Of a DNA stretch of 64,000 nt, positions 11,336-25,100 are shown piece after piece. Below the pieces are notes generated by a model, which worked only from the letters and a program-made list of their open reading frames with translations, did no database searches and had not been told where the DNA came from. Source of the DNA: Mytilus galloprovincialis (Eukaryota > Mollusca > Bivalvia > Mytilida > Mytilidae); the NCBI RefSeq assembly GCF_965363235.1, contig NC_134842.1, positions 37,848,458 to 37,912,457 of the forward strand. The letters run 5' to 3'. The first letter of the stretch is position 1, and each line of letters begins with the position of its first letter. The position numbers and the translations under genes were made by a program.

Positions 11336-14300
11336 ACAATTTTGCATAAATACAAAAAACTTTTTATTTTTCTTCGCTTGAAAACGCTTCTTCTTTGCTT
11401 AATTAAAGATCAAATTCATCCTCTTCATGAACAGTACTTCTTCTTCAAGAATGGTGATAGTGAATATAAAATACCTGTTTAAGGTCATGAAAAGTCTTAC
11501 GTTGTGATAAACCACATTGATTCCGAAAACTAATATATTGAAGATGATTTTATCTGAAGGCTTGATGTTTTGATCGACACCATATTACCTTAATTTAAAG
11601 AATTGATGATTCAATAGTAAACAGCTGGTATTGTAAAGGGTTCCAATTTTTCATTTCTTCTGATCGACTTTTTCATATATTCACAATGAAACACAATTCC
11701 CTCAAGTCATTTTGAAATATAAAGTGAAAACTATCTTGAGAAGCTCTTTTATTTCAGTTTAAGTTGTGTTTCTAAACGCCCTCTTTGGTTTAAATAGATT
11801 GAACTTATGTTATGTGTTTTTGTTTTATTAATGATTTTTTTCGTAGCCCTTATAGTATTATCAATATAGTTAATAAGCAGTCAATGAAGATTCGTTCAGT
11901 CTATTTTCAGACTGAAAAGTAGCCATTATGAACCTTTATTGAGCATAACTGTTTTTAATTTACATGAAAAGTGACCAAAAAGTTGTGTTTTTACACCAAG
12001 AAAAGTTAATTCATCTCACTTAATTGACGCAACACATATTTGCTTAAAATTAATTAGAATGATCAATGCTGTAATACATTGGTATGTTAAGACTATATTT
12101 AAGATAGCTTTTAGCTCAAATTCACCGATTACTCATACAAACTTTTGACTGGATAACATGAGTACATGAAAATGAAATGTTTGGAAACACAAACTTCCAT
12201 CAATATAGGTTTAGTAGCAAATATTTCAGTCAGATCAGACGGCCATGCATGATATACGGTTAAAACAAATAAGTAACGGGACGCACGCAAGTAAATAATA
12301 AATGATAAACGCTAATTTAAGTAACAAAAAAAAAGTTGTATCCAGAAATTAAAAAAAAGTTCAGTACATAGATGGATGTGGAAAACAATTAAATGTGTCA
12401 TAAAATCATGTTCTACCTTATATTACTTAATCATACATTGATATATCTTTTAACCTGTCATAACATAATGAAAAGATAACTTGATACTATATTGGATTCA
12501 CTAAAATGATTCTACTGGTTTAACTCAATTTCACTGCTTTTATTTCTACTGGATTTACCTAACTGAAACCTAAAAAATATCACCCCCTTTATATCCATCG
12601 CAGAGATATTGATTAGTACAAATTGAATACCAAAATATGTGAATTTAAATGCTGCGTATGTTTGTTGTATTTTTCAGCTGAAACAATTAGTCTTGTTCAT
12701 AAAGTGATGATAAGACATTTTAACGTTTTTGAAAGACTTAAACATTTGTGTCAGATGTAAAGTAATTAGGCAAAATCAAAATCATCATTTCTTAGTGCTG
12801 TAAACGTTAAATTTAAGTTTCAGCAATGAATGAGGAAAATCGAAGAGCTTTGAGTTGGCGGTTTTGGGAGACAATAAACGGACATAGAAATGTCCCCTCT
12901 GTCACATACATACTTCAGTCCCTATGTTAGAGGGTATATAATATTTCTTCTGGTAACAATTGCATCTCCGCAGTACACGTAATTCAGGTCGTTTTTGTAG
13001 AGGTGTGTTTAAACTGAGAATTTTGTGTACAATCATTATTGCACGTAGTTAAGATATGTTTTTACTCTGAGTTGCACATAGGGTCCTTATTATATTCTTT
13101 TTAATTCATTGGCTATAAGATTGTTTGTCTCCCTGGAACTGGCAAAACATTTTCATCTGTCCTTTTAAAATATCAAATATTAAACCTGATGTTGGTTATA
13201 CACTTAATATAAAGGCCTTGTCAATGAATTACTCCGTTACTTGAATGTTTAAATGGATAGTGATTCCTATTGATATCATATCTGATTTTATGTTTAACAC
13301 ACAACCAACTTCATAATGCAATAAGAAGTAGAAAGTGCATATTATGTTTTTACCCATACGGTAAGGTTGAATATGTCACATGGTTTGGAGAAAAAAATCT
13401 GTCAATTCAATATTTAAATATGTTACATTACGATTTTACCTAACATTTAAATTTTGAATTGAATAAAAGACAACATCAAAATTACCATTCGTCGGATTGG
13501 AATACTGATTTCTAAACAGTAAGTGTATTTCAAATATATTCATTTTATATCTAAGAACATCAATACAAACATAATATTTTAAAAAGTGAATGAAAAAATC
13601 AGATAAATACAGAAACATCAGCATGTTCAGTACAAATGATATCGCCCTGTTGATATGAATCATGCACGAGTTAAAATTGATCCATAACGAGGAAAAACTT
13701 ATTTGAAATTTAAATAAAAAAAATCGGACACAGTTTTTAGTTACAAATGACACGACTTAAATCATAATGATCCGTTTTTGATTTGAAGGGAAAACATTCC
13801 ACAACCTTCCTGAGTAGAATTTTAAATTGATCAACATTGTTTCTTTTGCGTCATTTAAAAACACAAGAATGCATACGTTACGAGGGTATTCTCATTATTC
13901 TTCTAAGGTAATAACTATTGGTGCTAGATAATATGAATTGCATAGGTATAATTGAAGTGCCTAAAATAAATTATCAATATTGAAAAAACAATTCACTGTG
14001 ACTAGAAAAGGTGAAGTTCAAAGTAATTTCCTGTACCAACAATGTATCTATCGATAAGATTACAAGTGAGTACGAAGGGTTAGACTAGCTGTTTCTTTAT
14101 TGACCCTTCTATAGTTATTTGTTCAGCTGTATTTCACGTCATCTCGTCGGTTCTTGGGGATATTATAGCTTCAATTGAATCTATACTAGAAACAATAATA
14201 CAGAAACAGCCAGTAAATAACACTATTATATATCTAAGTTATAAACCAATTATATCGAAACCTAGATGACAGTTAACAACAAATTAATCAAGAAGAGACA

Positions 14301-17300
14301 TTTAAACCTAGCGAACAGAACAAACGCAAACGCACACAACGGGAGTTATATAAGTACATGTATGCTTGCTTATAAAATGTAAATACATCATGCTTGACAT
14401 ACAATATTCATGGCATTCCCTAGCAGGTAATATAGTGATTTTAACATGCTGTTTCTGTAATTGGCCAGATATACATTCGAGGTTCACAGGATTGGCACCG
14501 AGTTATCGAATAGAGGGCCCAAACAAATGACCGAGAATTTAAAAGATATAGAAAATGGAGTTTTAAACTTTTTGCAGTTACCTTGCACTATGAAATTTCC
14601 AATTTCTCCTCCAAGTACTTTATATGTGCTATTTCAGTTCATTTTATCTAGAAAGTGTAAAGTAGGATTAATCAAATGAAATTCTCTTAAATCCGTTTCA
14701 AATCGTCGAATAATATTTTCTTATTTTATTTAAAATCACAAAATATTGAAATGTATGATATGAATATTGTAAACGTCCAGAGTAAAGTTAGGCATTCTTA
14801 AGTTTAACCGGAAGTGAACGTCCCGAAATAGCAATCGGGTCAATACGGTTTAACAATGTAACAGAAGTGAATTAGTTCATAATTTATTCTAAAAAGCCGT
14901 AATGGCCCTGTTCGAAAAGCAATATTAACTTAATATACTGATTTGTACATATCAGCTAAAAAATCCAAATATCAATCAATTTTGTTGATCGTTAATGGTT
15001 CAGTATGCACAAGTGATGCAGGCGTGCTCTGCATCAGGTAAATAGGGCAGAGTAAATTGTGAACCTGGGTCTTATTCATAATTTGTAGTGATATACTTTC
15101 ATTTTAACTGAATATTACCCGAACTCAAAGATCTGTGAAAATAATGAATTCTGCATCATCAAGGAAGTGACAGTTGTGGAAATATTCAAAGTATAAATCA
15201 ACTCATATATGGTTTATAGATATGAGATAAGAGTTGCGTCGGGTAGAAATCGACCTTATACAAATGAATAGTACAATGTAATACAGCTTTATGCAAAGTC
15301 TTTAACTGTTAGACAGTTTGGTTGCTGTAAGAAGTCTAACAGAAGGTGCACTAATGCTTTTGTAACTAAAATAAGTGTTCTTAATTTTTACGTATCAACC
15401 TGTCTTAGAGTTATGCTTTTTTGAATACGTGAATTATTTGTTTCTACTTTTTGAGCAAACGACAATAATGTAAACAGAAAGACATTTAAAGGATTGGAAT
15501 GTTGCATTTTGTAAATATCACAAACCACGCCTCTTTTGTGGAGACATATAATACTCATAAATAATTTGCTTTATTTACGTACTGTATGTTTCATCTCATA
15601 GAGAAATAAAGTGAGAATATTACCATTATTAGAAAAATTATTGTGGTGAAAATTGAAATTCTGAAGTTGACCAGTAGGTTAGTAGAGATATCTAGTTAAA
15701 GTTTAAACTCTAACACGTTCGGGCATTTACATGTTGATAATATGCCTCAAAGTCCTATGCTATGACCTTTTGATAAAGTAGTATTGTCTATCAATTTTCC
15801 ATTTTAGGATATATTTTTTTACAAAACTTAAAAGTGACACAGGTTTAGCCGCAAAGGAAGTTCCTTTGATAAATTGCATTGTCTATATTTACAGAAATGC
15901 AACCTGAATGCGCATTGCATTGCGACGATAATGATAAACATGTTGTTGTGGTAAAAATATAAACAAAAAGTTTTTTGGTTATAGATAAGTCATTTTGATA
16001 TCATAATAACTTATCAATTATGTTAAATAAATCACAACAGCTGAAAAGTATTAGCTCAATCCGTTAATTTTACACAACAAATGCCGGATTCAGGCATCAA
16101 TTTCTTAGGAATGTTGCAGAGCAGTTGAAATGAAGTTAAAATTAAGATACTATATCATATACATCTGTCAATATGTTTGCCTTCTGACCTGTCCTGTAAA
16201 TATACTCATCATAGACACTAGGATTAAATTTGAATTTACGCTAGATGCGCGTTTTGTCTACAAAAGACATGTCACGTTATGATCAGACTTGTTTGAAGAT
16301 CTGTCCGTTGATATCTTGTTGTGATGAAATCAAATTTCTCAATAAATTTATTTTATCTAAAAGCTTTATGCTATAATGGTAAAATGGTAAATTATGCAGT
16401 AAATGAAGCTTCAGTTTCATTTTCAATGACACTGTACTGTCTTCTATGACAGTTTCCCGTACAAAACATAACAAAAAAACGAAATCAATCCAGCGTCAGT
16501 AAGAAGTAAATGAATAGTTTCTTATAGTGTCACGCGAAAATATACATAATCATATTTAATATCGTACCATTAATCATATCATTTAAATGTTGCATCCTTT
16601 TCAAAATAAAAATATTTTCTATACTGTAGATTAAATAGTTAGATAAGAAAAGCAGTTTTAATATGATACTCAAAACTTTAAATAGATGTTTTTTTTATCA
16701 ACTAAATAGTTGATAACCGATATAATGTTTTAAATTATTTTTCCAAAAGCATTTTGCATATTTAAGGCATACCAGTAAACGTTTGAAAAGAAAAGCTAGA
16801 CAGAATAGATCTTTATCACTTTCTGACATGTTTGTTCGTGAACCTGAAAATGTTAATAGCTACAATGCATAGTGCTATTTATATCTATATTATTCGGTCA
16901 GTAGAATGTAGAAAACAACTTTACAATTAACCGTCATATTGCCATTGTGTGCATAACTGATAAAACCTTTAAATACAGCACCCCATTATGACATAATATA
17001 GGAAGAGTCAGTCATGTGCTCAACTGGTTTACATTTTCGAATCGATTTACAAGGTTGATATTTATTAGATAATCTATTTAATAATGAGACTTTTAATGTA
17101 TTTTTAAAATAATCGTTGCATATTTTTTTTTTTATATCAAACGTAAAATTTCTGCATTACACTGATCTTGGTAGCTGGTTTTAATACCTTTTTTCTAAAT
17201 GAAATTTTCCTGTTTGCTTAAGCAACACATTATAAATTATATACATTTGAAGCGCTTAAATGGATGAACAGGCATCAGGAATGATCAAAGCCAAATATTT

Positions 17301-19021
17301 GAAATCCAAGGGTGTATAAGAATCGAAACAGTTGAAAAGCTTTTTGATCAAAACAACATAAAAAATACCCAAACCCATCTAAGGTAAACTTTTATTGAGG
17401 GAATTTAAGGGCATACGGTACAGATTTGTTCCCACGATGATTTATTCACTTTCAACAATTTTCATACAAGCTATGTTCACCTAGTCAGTTCAAATATATA
17501 ATACAGAGAATACCTGTATATGCTAAATTTTAAGATAAATGGGATCGAATTTTAGACATTTACTAAAAATTTGGTTTGCTGAACAATTTAATCCTTTGGA
17601 CAAACAAACTAAACTGTTCGTTTCAAAAGATTAACACATGCGAATTTTTGTGAAACGATTCCTAACATTTACCTTGCTAAAGAATGCTATTAATTCGTAA
17701 AACAATTGTTTATGAATAACTACTTTTTTATGATCAAAATCTAAGATTTAATTGTGAAGTTGTTGTCTATCTTCTACTCAACGAATAATATAAAAATAGA
17801 TTACAACACTAACTACAAATTTTCGTTTTCTCTCTTTAAACAAAGACTATTTATTGTATATGTTATGATTTTTAATAAATTGTTAACACGGAGACACAGA
17901 AATATGTGTCGCAATTACATAATTTGATAATTTAATGAACATATTTTAATTAAATTCAAACAATTTAAATGTCGCATGCAAAAATATTCACGTTTCACAT
18001 CCGACATTTTGTTTGAAGATAATCATGTACTGTTCTGAAGCTTTACGGACAATAGGTAAACAATAACAACTTTGCCATTTTTTTATAAAACAGACAGGAC
18101 AGAACTTCGTTCACCGTAAGCAAACAGTACTGAATTTACCGCAGTCTGAAAATGGACCAGAAAACGTTTTAATAATTTATTGCTCCGTCGTTAAAAGCTG
18201 GTCAGACCAGCATTACTGGTTAAGTTTAAATTGACACTAGTACACAAATGATAAGATCTAAAATTATTGAAAGACAAAAATAAATGGTCATCTATAAGAA
18301 TAGTTGTCAATATGAAGAATGCTTTCTCTAACTGTTGTGCTAATTTCACAGTTCTTGATCGGTGTGAGAAAAATCTTTCTTCTCGCTTGTGAGATTTCTG
18401 CTCATGGCGATTGATTGGTCTAAATGTAATTATGATGTCAATTTTTTTAAGTTTCTTCTGCATTGTCCAATGTTGACTTAAACCGAAATACTATTCACGA
18501 CAGAAATCTTTGAAAAAAGTCTAGTCTCGGTAGTAATCTTAGATGATTCCTACTTGCATTTTTATTGAAGTTAAAAATAAACAATAACTAAATAATACAT
18601 AATTTATTATGTAAACAACACATATTGTCCACCTGAAATTATATATGGCTTTCTAAGTGTGTTCCTTGTCACTTGGATATGACAAATATAAGGAAGTGTA
18701 TATAATTAAAAATATGATTTTTACCCTGTCGACAACTCTGAGGTAATGGAATTACGATAATGTGTCCTTTTTAAAAGTTAATCTACCATAATCTAGACAT
18801 ATACATGTACTACTATTATAATAATCAAGTTCATTTGAATAACGACCTGTGAATATATTGTCTTTAAAAAGATCAACATTATTATTAAGATTTTAATGAT
18901 TTGGATATGTCACATATATGTATCACACAGGTTGTTACGTTTCAAATTACTTTTATTTTTAACTATGATTATATTGTACTTGTGAAACATTCAAATAGAA
19001 TAAAGATTATTCAATTTATAG
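11336..19021. other. Long stretch without a recognised gene
   Basis: About 7.7 kb of A+T-rich DNA. The frames at 13,436-13,753, 14,461-14,679, 16,283-16,474 and 18,191-18,463 lack domain motifs, convincing splice pairs or neighbours. One small relic of interest lies at 16,224-16,263, reported separately. The promoter of the gene that follows probably lies in the right part, but I see no element I can call. Confidence 0.5.
16224..16263 (-). repeat. Minus-strand hammerhead relic
   Basis: On the minus strand the order GTCT-TTTGT-AGAC, AAAA, CGCGCATC, TAGCGTAAAT mirrors the stem II, GAAA, stem III and stem I part of the hammerheads at 9,859 and 36,506. GAAA is mutated to AAAA, and the CTGATGA box is not recognisable. 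It is a decayed fragment and the only one in this orientation. Confidence 0.5.
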
Positions 19022-19176
19022 GTATGACAGCAGTTTCGAGTTCAAAAGATGATTTTAAAACGGAGACATCAAATATTTCTCTTGGTGAAACATCGAGAAC
19101 AAGCGGGTTTGACGACATCTTGCAAGCACAGCCAGTCAAAAAAGAACAAGACGACTATACATATGACCTTATATCT
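19022..19176 (+). CDS. Exon 1: acidic N-terminal segment, possible start
   Basis: Acceptor tttatag is followed by GTATGACAGCAG and the donor is GTATGT. The ATG at 19,024 opens a 51-codon segment rich in Ser, Thr, Asp and Glu (for example SSSKDDFKTETSNISLGETS). It ends in phase 0, matching exon 2. The same frame also extends upstream of the acceptor, so the exon may be 5'-terminal with its own leader. No domain is recognised; it looks disordered and phosphorylatable. Confidence 0.5.
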
Positions 19177-22100
19177 GTATGTTAATTTCTATATTGTATG
19201 TCCTTGAACTTCTTTTCGAGTTCATCATTTCATCCATTTTTGTTAAGTTTCTTTACTTATTCTTCTTAGAGCTTAATACTTGGTAACATAATATGAATAA
19301 AATATATACATGTTTAACTCGGTCTATGCATGTATCAATCTGAATAGCATTGCTTGAGCTAAAGTTTATTTAAATAAAAGCAATAAAGCCAATTTCATAC
19401 ATAATCGTATCCAGGTTTTAAAAATAATCATGTCCATGAACCAATAACTGCAAAACTTTCGAATATCATTGTTTATAAGAGATGTTATTTCGTGTCCGTA
19501 TCTATAATACTAAAATAACGAGGTCCAATTTGTCAGCCTTCATCACGTTAAAACGATGAATCAAAGAATTCAACTTTATATATAACTAATATAGTACAAT
19601 GCTGTTGATTAAAAATTACACCACTCCAGACCCTTTTGTTTTCCACATAATTAATATTGCCAATAATTAAGAAGTTCCGGGTCGAATCCGATACCGATAC
19701 CAATAGTATATTCACCTGTTACCTATTACCTTATCTGTACGTTCCGCATCTGACAGGCGCACCACCAAACGCTGTATTTAGGATTTTGATATATACACGG
19801 GTCGTAATCACAGGGTTGACACTACTTAATTCAATCATTGTCACATTGTTCCCGATCGTAGTATTTTAATCAGTATGACTTTCTAAGATGACAATACGAT
19901 TAATAAAAAGTCTGGACTTAAAATAAGGCGTATAGGTACGTAACAGTTTTCAATTTGTTAGCCGGAATGACGTTAAACAGCAAATTGAAGAATTCAACTC
20001 TATTTATAACTCATAAAGGACATTGATGTGGATTAAAAAATACTCCTTTCCAGGCCCTTTTGTTTTCCAAATAAATAATGATACCAATAATTGATAAGTT
20101 CCAGGTCGACGGGTTCAAACAGAAAGATGTTGAAAGCAGAGAAAACTGTGCATCTTATAATCGGCATGACTTTATGAGATGACAATACCAATACTAAAAT
20201 AAGGCTTACGCATAGTTATATACTTTAATTCAGTCACAGACCCGCGAAATCACGGGTGTGTTCTAGTATAGATTATATAACTACTTTCCAGGTCTCGATA
20301 TGTATAAGTTATATGCATATATGTGTTTGCCTCCAAAAGGAGATTGACATTTTTAAAGATATCATGAGACTGCTTTTTTCGCTAGTAGAAAAAAAAACTT
20401 CTAGAAAAGGAGATTGATTTACAATCATAATATACAAAATAGACAAACCGATAGATGTCATCTGTGATAAAACCTTTTTCGCAATGGGGAAAAAATTCCT
20501 AAAAAGGAGATTGATTAATATTTTATAGAAATTCAGTATATATGAGAGATTATCAGTAACTCAATATCAATCTGAATCTTATCTTCACAAGCATATCAAT
20601 TCACACCTGTGTTTACTAAAATCACGATAGAGAATTTTATATTCGTATGACCACACACAGAGTCAGCAAACACCATTACACAATAAAATAAATTGTACAG
20701 GAAAGACTATAGAAATAAAAGATCGTTCAAACAATTGGGAAGACAAATGAGAAAGGATTGGCAGTTGATTGAAAATGACTCAATTTCTAGAGACCTATTT
20801 CCCAGACCGCCTATAATTATTTATCGGAAGCACAAGAACAGTAAGGAGTACTTGACCAACCACAGTAAACGACAACAGTATAATTAAATAAGAAAGGACA
20901 TAAAATAATAAGGTTTTTACAGATTCACCAGGTGTAGTGCCCCCAAAATTTAACTGCATTTGATACGGTACACGGTAGACACATATTGATAACTTTCCAA
21001 AAAATCCTTTCAAATAAATAGATGTTTAAAAGTTAATAATAAACCACAGAATAATCTACCGAGAAAAGGTCAAATCATAACAGTTAAAGATAATATGCAT
21101 AATTTAAAATGAATATATATATAAGCTAAACATGTAATATATTTATGAATCACCATTCGTGCATAAACAAACATGGAAAAGCAATAACAAACTAAGCCTG
21201 TAATTTAAGACAAACATTTAAATGCACATAGAATTGCAAATAACGTATACACAGCGATGTACCTATATCTTGTTAAACATTTGGTTAATAAAGAATTCAA
21301 ACATTGAAAATAATTAAAGAAACTCGATATAGACACTAATTTTAGTAGGTTTTGCTAAGATTTGTTCATGGACAGGATTATTTATACAACGTCTTACTGT
21401 ACAAATAATTATAAACTAGCTCTTATAGAATTGTGCTTTTGACACTGTTGCAAATATATATGTGTGCAACTTATTGCGTTTTTGATGTTTTCATTATACA
21501 AAGTAAATTTTGCAAATGGTGAATTATTGTACACCAGATCAATATATGTGGTGCACCGAACAGCTTGAAAATATTACATAAACCAAAATTGTTTGCTTAA
21601 TTAGACACCACATTTTTTAAAAACACGTAAATAAATGCAACGAGAAAATTACAAAATTTATATTCATTTCAATAACGAAAAACAGCCAAGTTGTGAACAT
21701 ATTTGAGTAGCATGAACCAACAAAAACTACTGCAATACAAGCTCCTGGCTTTTAGTAGGCATTTAAGGAATATGGAATTTTTTATATATGTTTTGAGCGT
21801 TCAATCCTTCCAGAATCTCAGAAAGCACAATAAATCGTTAAAAATAGTTGTGAACGGCTTAATTAACTCAATAGATAAGTTCGAAACACACAAAATAAAA
21901 CTACTAGCAAACAACAATTGACTCAAATATTCGATATAAAAGATTTATCGCTCTTGCCATCGGCTCATTGATAGCAAATTATAACAAATAGGTACACCAA
22001 GTTCACTTAGCGAACTAATATGACAGACATTATTGAACCAACTACACACACTTTATTACAGACACTAGACTTTGGACAGGCACATAAATAGAATTGAGAA

Positions 22101-25100
22101 TGGGAAGACGGTTAGGTAGTTAAGAGATATTGTGTAATGCTGTTTAATTTACGTTAATATATTTCAAAATTAATGCATGCAATGGTTAAGATAATCGGAA
22201 AATAATGTAAATTGAAGTTAATATTTTGATAGACAGAGATTCAAGATAAACCACGAGTCCAGGGTTATTTATCACATTTTTTAACTTTTGCTGGTGAACG
22301 AATTACTGATCGCTATGCTGGAGGTAAGTGTCTTTGTAATTAATGTTTGTATTCATATATACAAATAAAGGATTGTTTTTGAATTCTAAAAATCATAAAT
22401 TAAAAAGAGTGTTATCAAAACCTTTGAGGCTATACATATTTTCAGAATAGTTTAGCGTACACTTTATATATAGAAATGGAGATGACATTCGATGCGGTTT
22501 TTTTGTGTTTTGTTTTGTGTTTTTTTTAAACTTTAAAACGTTTATAAGATTAGATTATGCTTACACAGCTATGACATCGATTAAAAACCTTCTTTTCTGT
22601 AAAATTTAACATGATCACTTTAAATAAATATTTGCTAAATTTAAAAAAAAAGCAGAACTATGGGGAAATCAGATTTTTATCAAATTAATCATCATGAATG
22701 TCTCAAAATACAGAATTATAACATGTCTGTTCAATATAAAGTTACCAAAATTCAAGTTTTTGAATTTGTCGAATTATTTTCGTTACTGGTACCGTTTAAG
22801 ATTAAAAACATATGTCAGGGCATTGCATGTGTTTAACATTTTTAAATTCTTATCAGGTTGATCCTTTTCTTGACCTGTTGATTATTGTTATGTTACTAAC
22901 GTGTGGGATGTCAGTACTTTATTGGCCAAAATCATTCATTGCGTTACATTTTCATGCTCTCCTCTGAATTTCCTATTGTCTTGTGCATTTTTTTTGCAGA
23001 TTACAAGGAAAAGAAGTTAAAAGTTTGTCTGAAAATCGACTTATTTAATTAGAGAGAAAAACGCATTTTAACACAAAATTTATATCTTCAAAGTATCCAA
23101 CTTAGAAAAAAGACAACACAAAAAAAAAAAAACAACACATAAATGTTTACAATATTTGCAATTAAGATTGGAATATTTGAATAACTTCTTACATTTATAG
23201 AAAAAATCAAACCGAAATCACGAGTTGTAAAAACATCATGGTCACCAAAGGAAGATATGCAGTTAGGCACAATAGTCAAGGTGAAGAGATCAGGAAATGA
23301 AGTCCATGTTCAATGGGACAAAATTGAAGAAAAAGTGAACCTGCTTGATCTACGCTTAGTTGCAGCAACAGGTATTCACCAATTAGATTGTTTAACTTTT
23401 TATCATGAACTATGTTTATATCAGATTTCAACAGTAGCAGGACCTACATGTATTGACCATTCCGAAGCACCCGTGTTAACCACAGTTTCGTGTTTGTTAC
23501 TTGATGCTAAATCTATAGTTTTCTTTGGTTATCTGCGAAGTGATTTGCACCTCTAATGTTTTATACAACTTTTTATTTGTTTATTTCGCCATCATGGTGT
23601 CTCTTCTATGGTTTATATTGTTCTCTTGGCATTCTGTCATTAATTTAATGAACAGTAAATATTACGAAGTTTGTTTTTTTTATTTTCCAAAGGTCAGCAT
23701 AAGGTATACAAAATTGAAATTTACTTCTAATGCTGTACTTTGTTTCTTAAAATGATGTCTAAAAAATGTAGAAAAAAAATTAAAAAAACAAACAATTACC
23801 TTGTGCACAACCGTTTTGGGACATATAGGTATTATATTATATAACTGCTATAACTTTGGCTTGGCTGTAGGACATTGTTTTCCTGGTGTCTCTTTTTTGA
23901 AAACGATAAGTACAAAGTTATAGTTAGTTTGACTTTATTGTTGTGCTAAATCTTATCTTGTTACATTCAATGTAATCTCTCATATGCATCTTATAGCTAT
24001 ACTCTCTTTGTTGAGCAGTAATGTTCAGTTATCCATACAACAATTAATTAAAAAAAAATACAAGAATGAAATTTTTGTTGGTACAGAGCTGATTTAAATA
24101 TAGATGGTGCTTTGTTATTTATAGATTTTTCAAAAGCTTTTGACTCGTTAGAATGGTCATTTATGTATGAAGCTCTTTTAAAATTTGGTCTCCCGCAGTC
24201 GTTTATTAAATGGGTTAAAACTTTATATAATGGTGTCAAAGGTTGTATGCTAAATAATGGGTGGATTTCTGAAACCTATAGCATTTTTCGTGGTATTAGA
24301 CAAGGGTGTCCCTTGAGTTCGATATTTTTTGTTATAGCTGTAGAGATTCTGGCATGTAGAATAAGACAAGATACAGGTATTAAAGGATTTCAAATCAAAC
24401 TTGATTCTAAAACACATAGTCTTAAAATATCACAACTTGCAGATGATACTACTCTCTTTCTTAAATCAAAACAAGAAATAAGCCTGGCATTAAATTTAAT
24501 TGAAGAATTTGGAACTCTTTCTGGTCTAAAACTTAATAAGTCAAAAACTGAAGGAATATGGCTAGGTAAATTAAAACATTCTAAAGATAAATATGAAAAC
24601 ATTAGTTGGAATAAAAGCCCCATTAAAAGTTTAGGTGTATATTTTGGAACTAATAAAATTGAATGCCAGAAATTAAACACAGAAAATATTTTGAGGAAGT
24701 CAGAAAAAGCAATTTCAAATTGGAAGAAAAGAAAGCTTACAATGATTGGACGAATAACAGTAATAAAAACATTAATTATACCAAACGTAACCTTTTTAGC
24801 ATCAGTAACTAATTTATCGAGAGACTTTCTAACACAATTTAAAAAATTAATATTTAACTATATATGGCAAAACAAAAATGAGAAAATCAAGAGATCTACT
24901 CTATGTAATGATTATCAGGATGGAGGTTTAAAAATGATTGATATAGATAGTTATATAACATCAATCTATATATCTTGGGTTAAAAGGTTAACAACAGAAG
25001 AATTTTCAAATTGGAAGGTTATACCCTTATATTACTTTAACAAATTTGGAGCAAACTTTGCTCTATTTAACATGAACCCTGAAAATATATATGACATACC

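Noticed and set aside
14461..14679. 72-residue plus-strand frame starting at TTG
   Set aside because: No ATG start, no domain and no supporting splice sites; treated as chance.
18191..18463. 90-residue minus-strand frame rich in Lys and Arg
   Set aside because: Believable composition but no domain, no neighbouring exon and no splice evidence.
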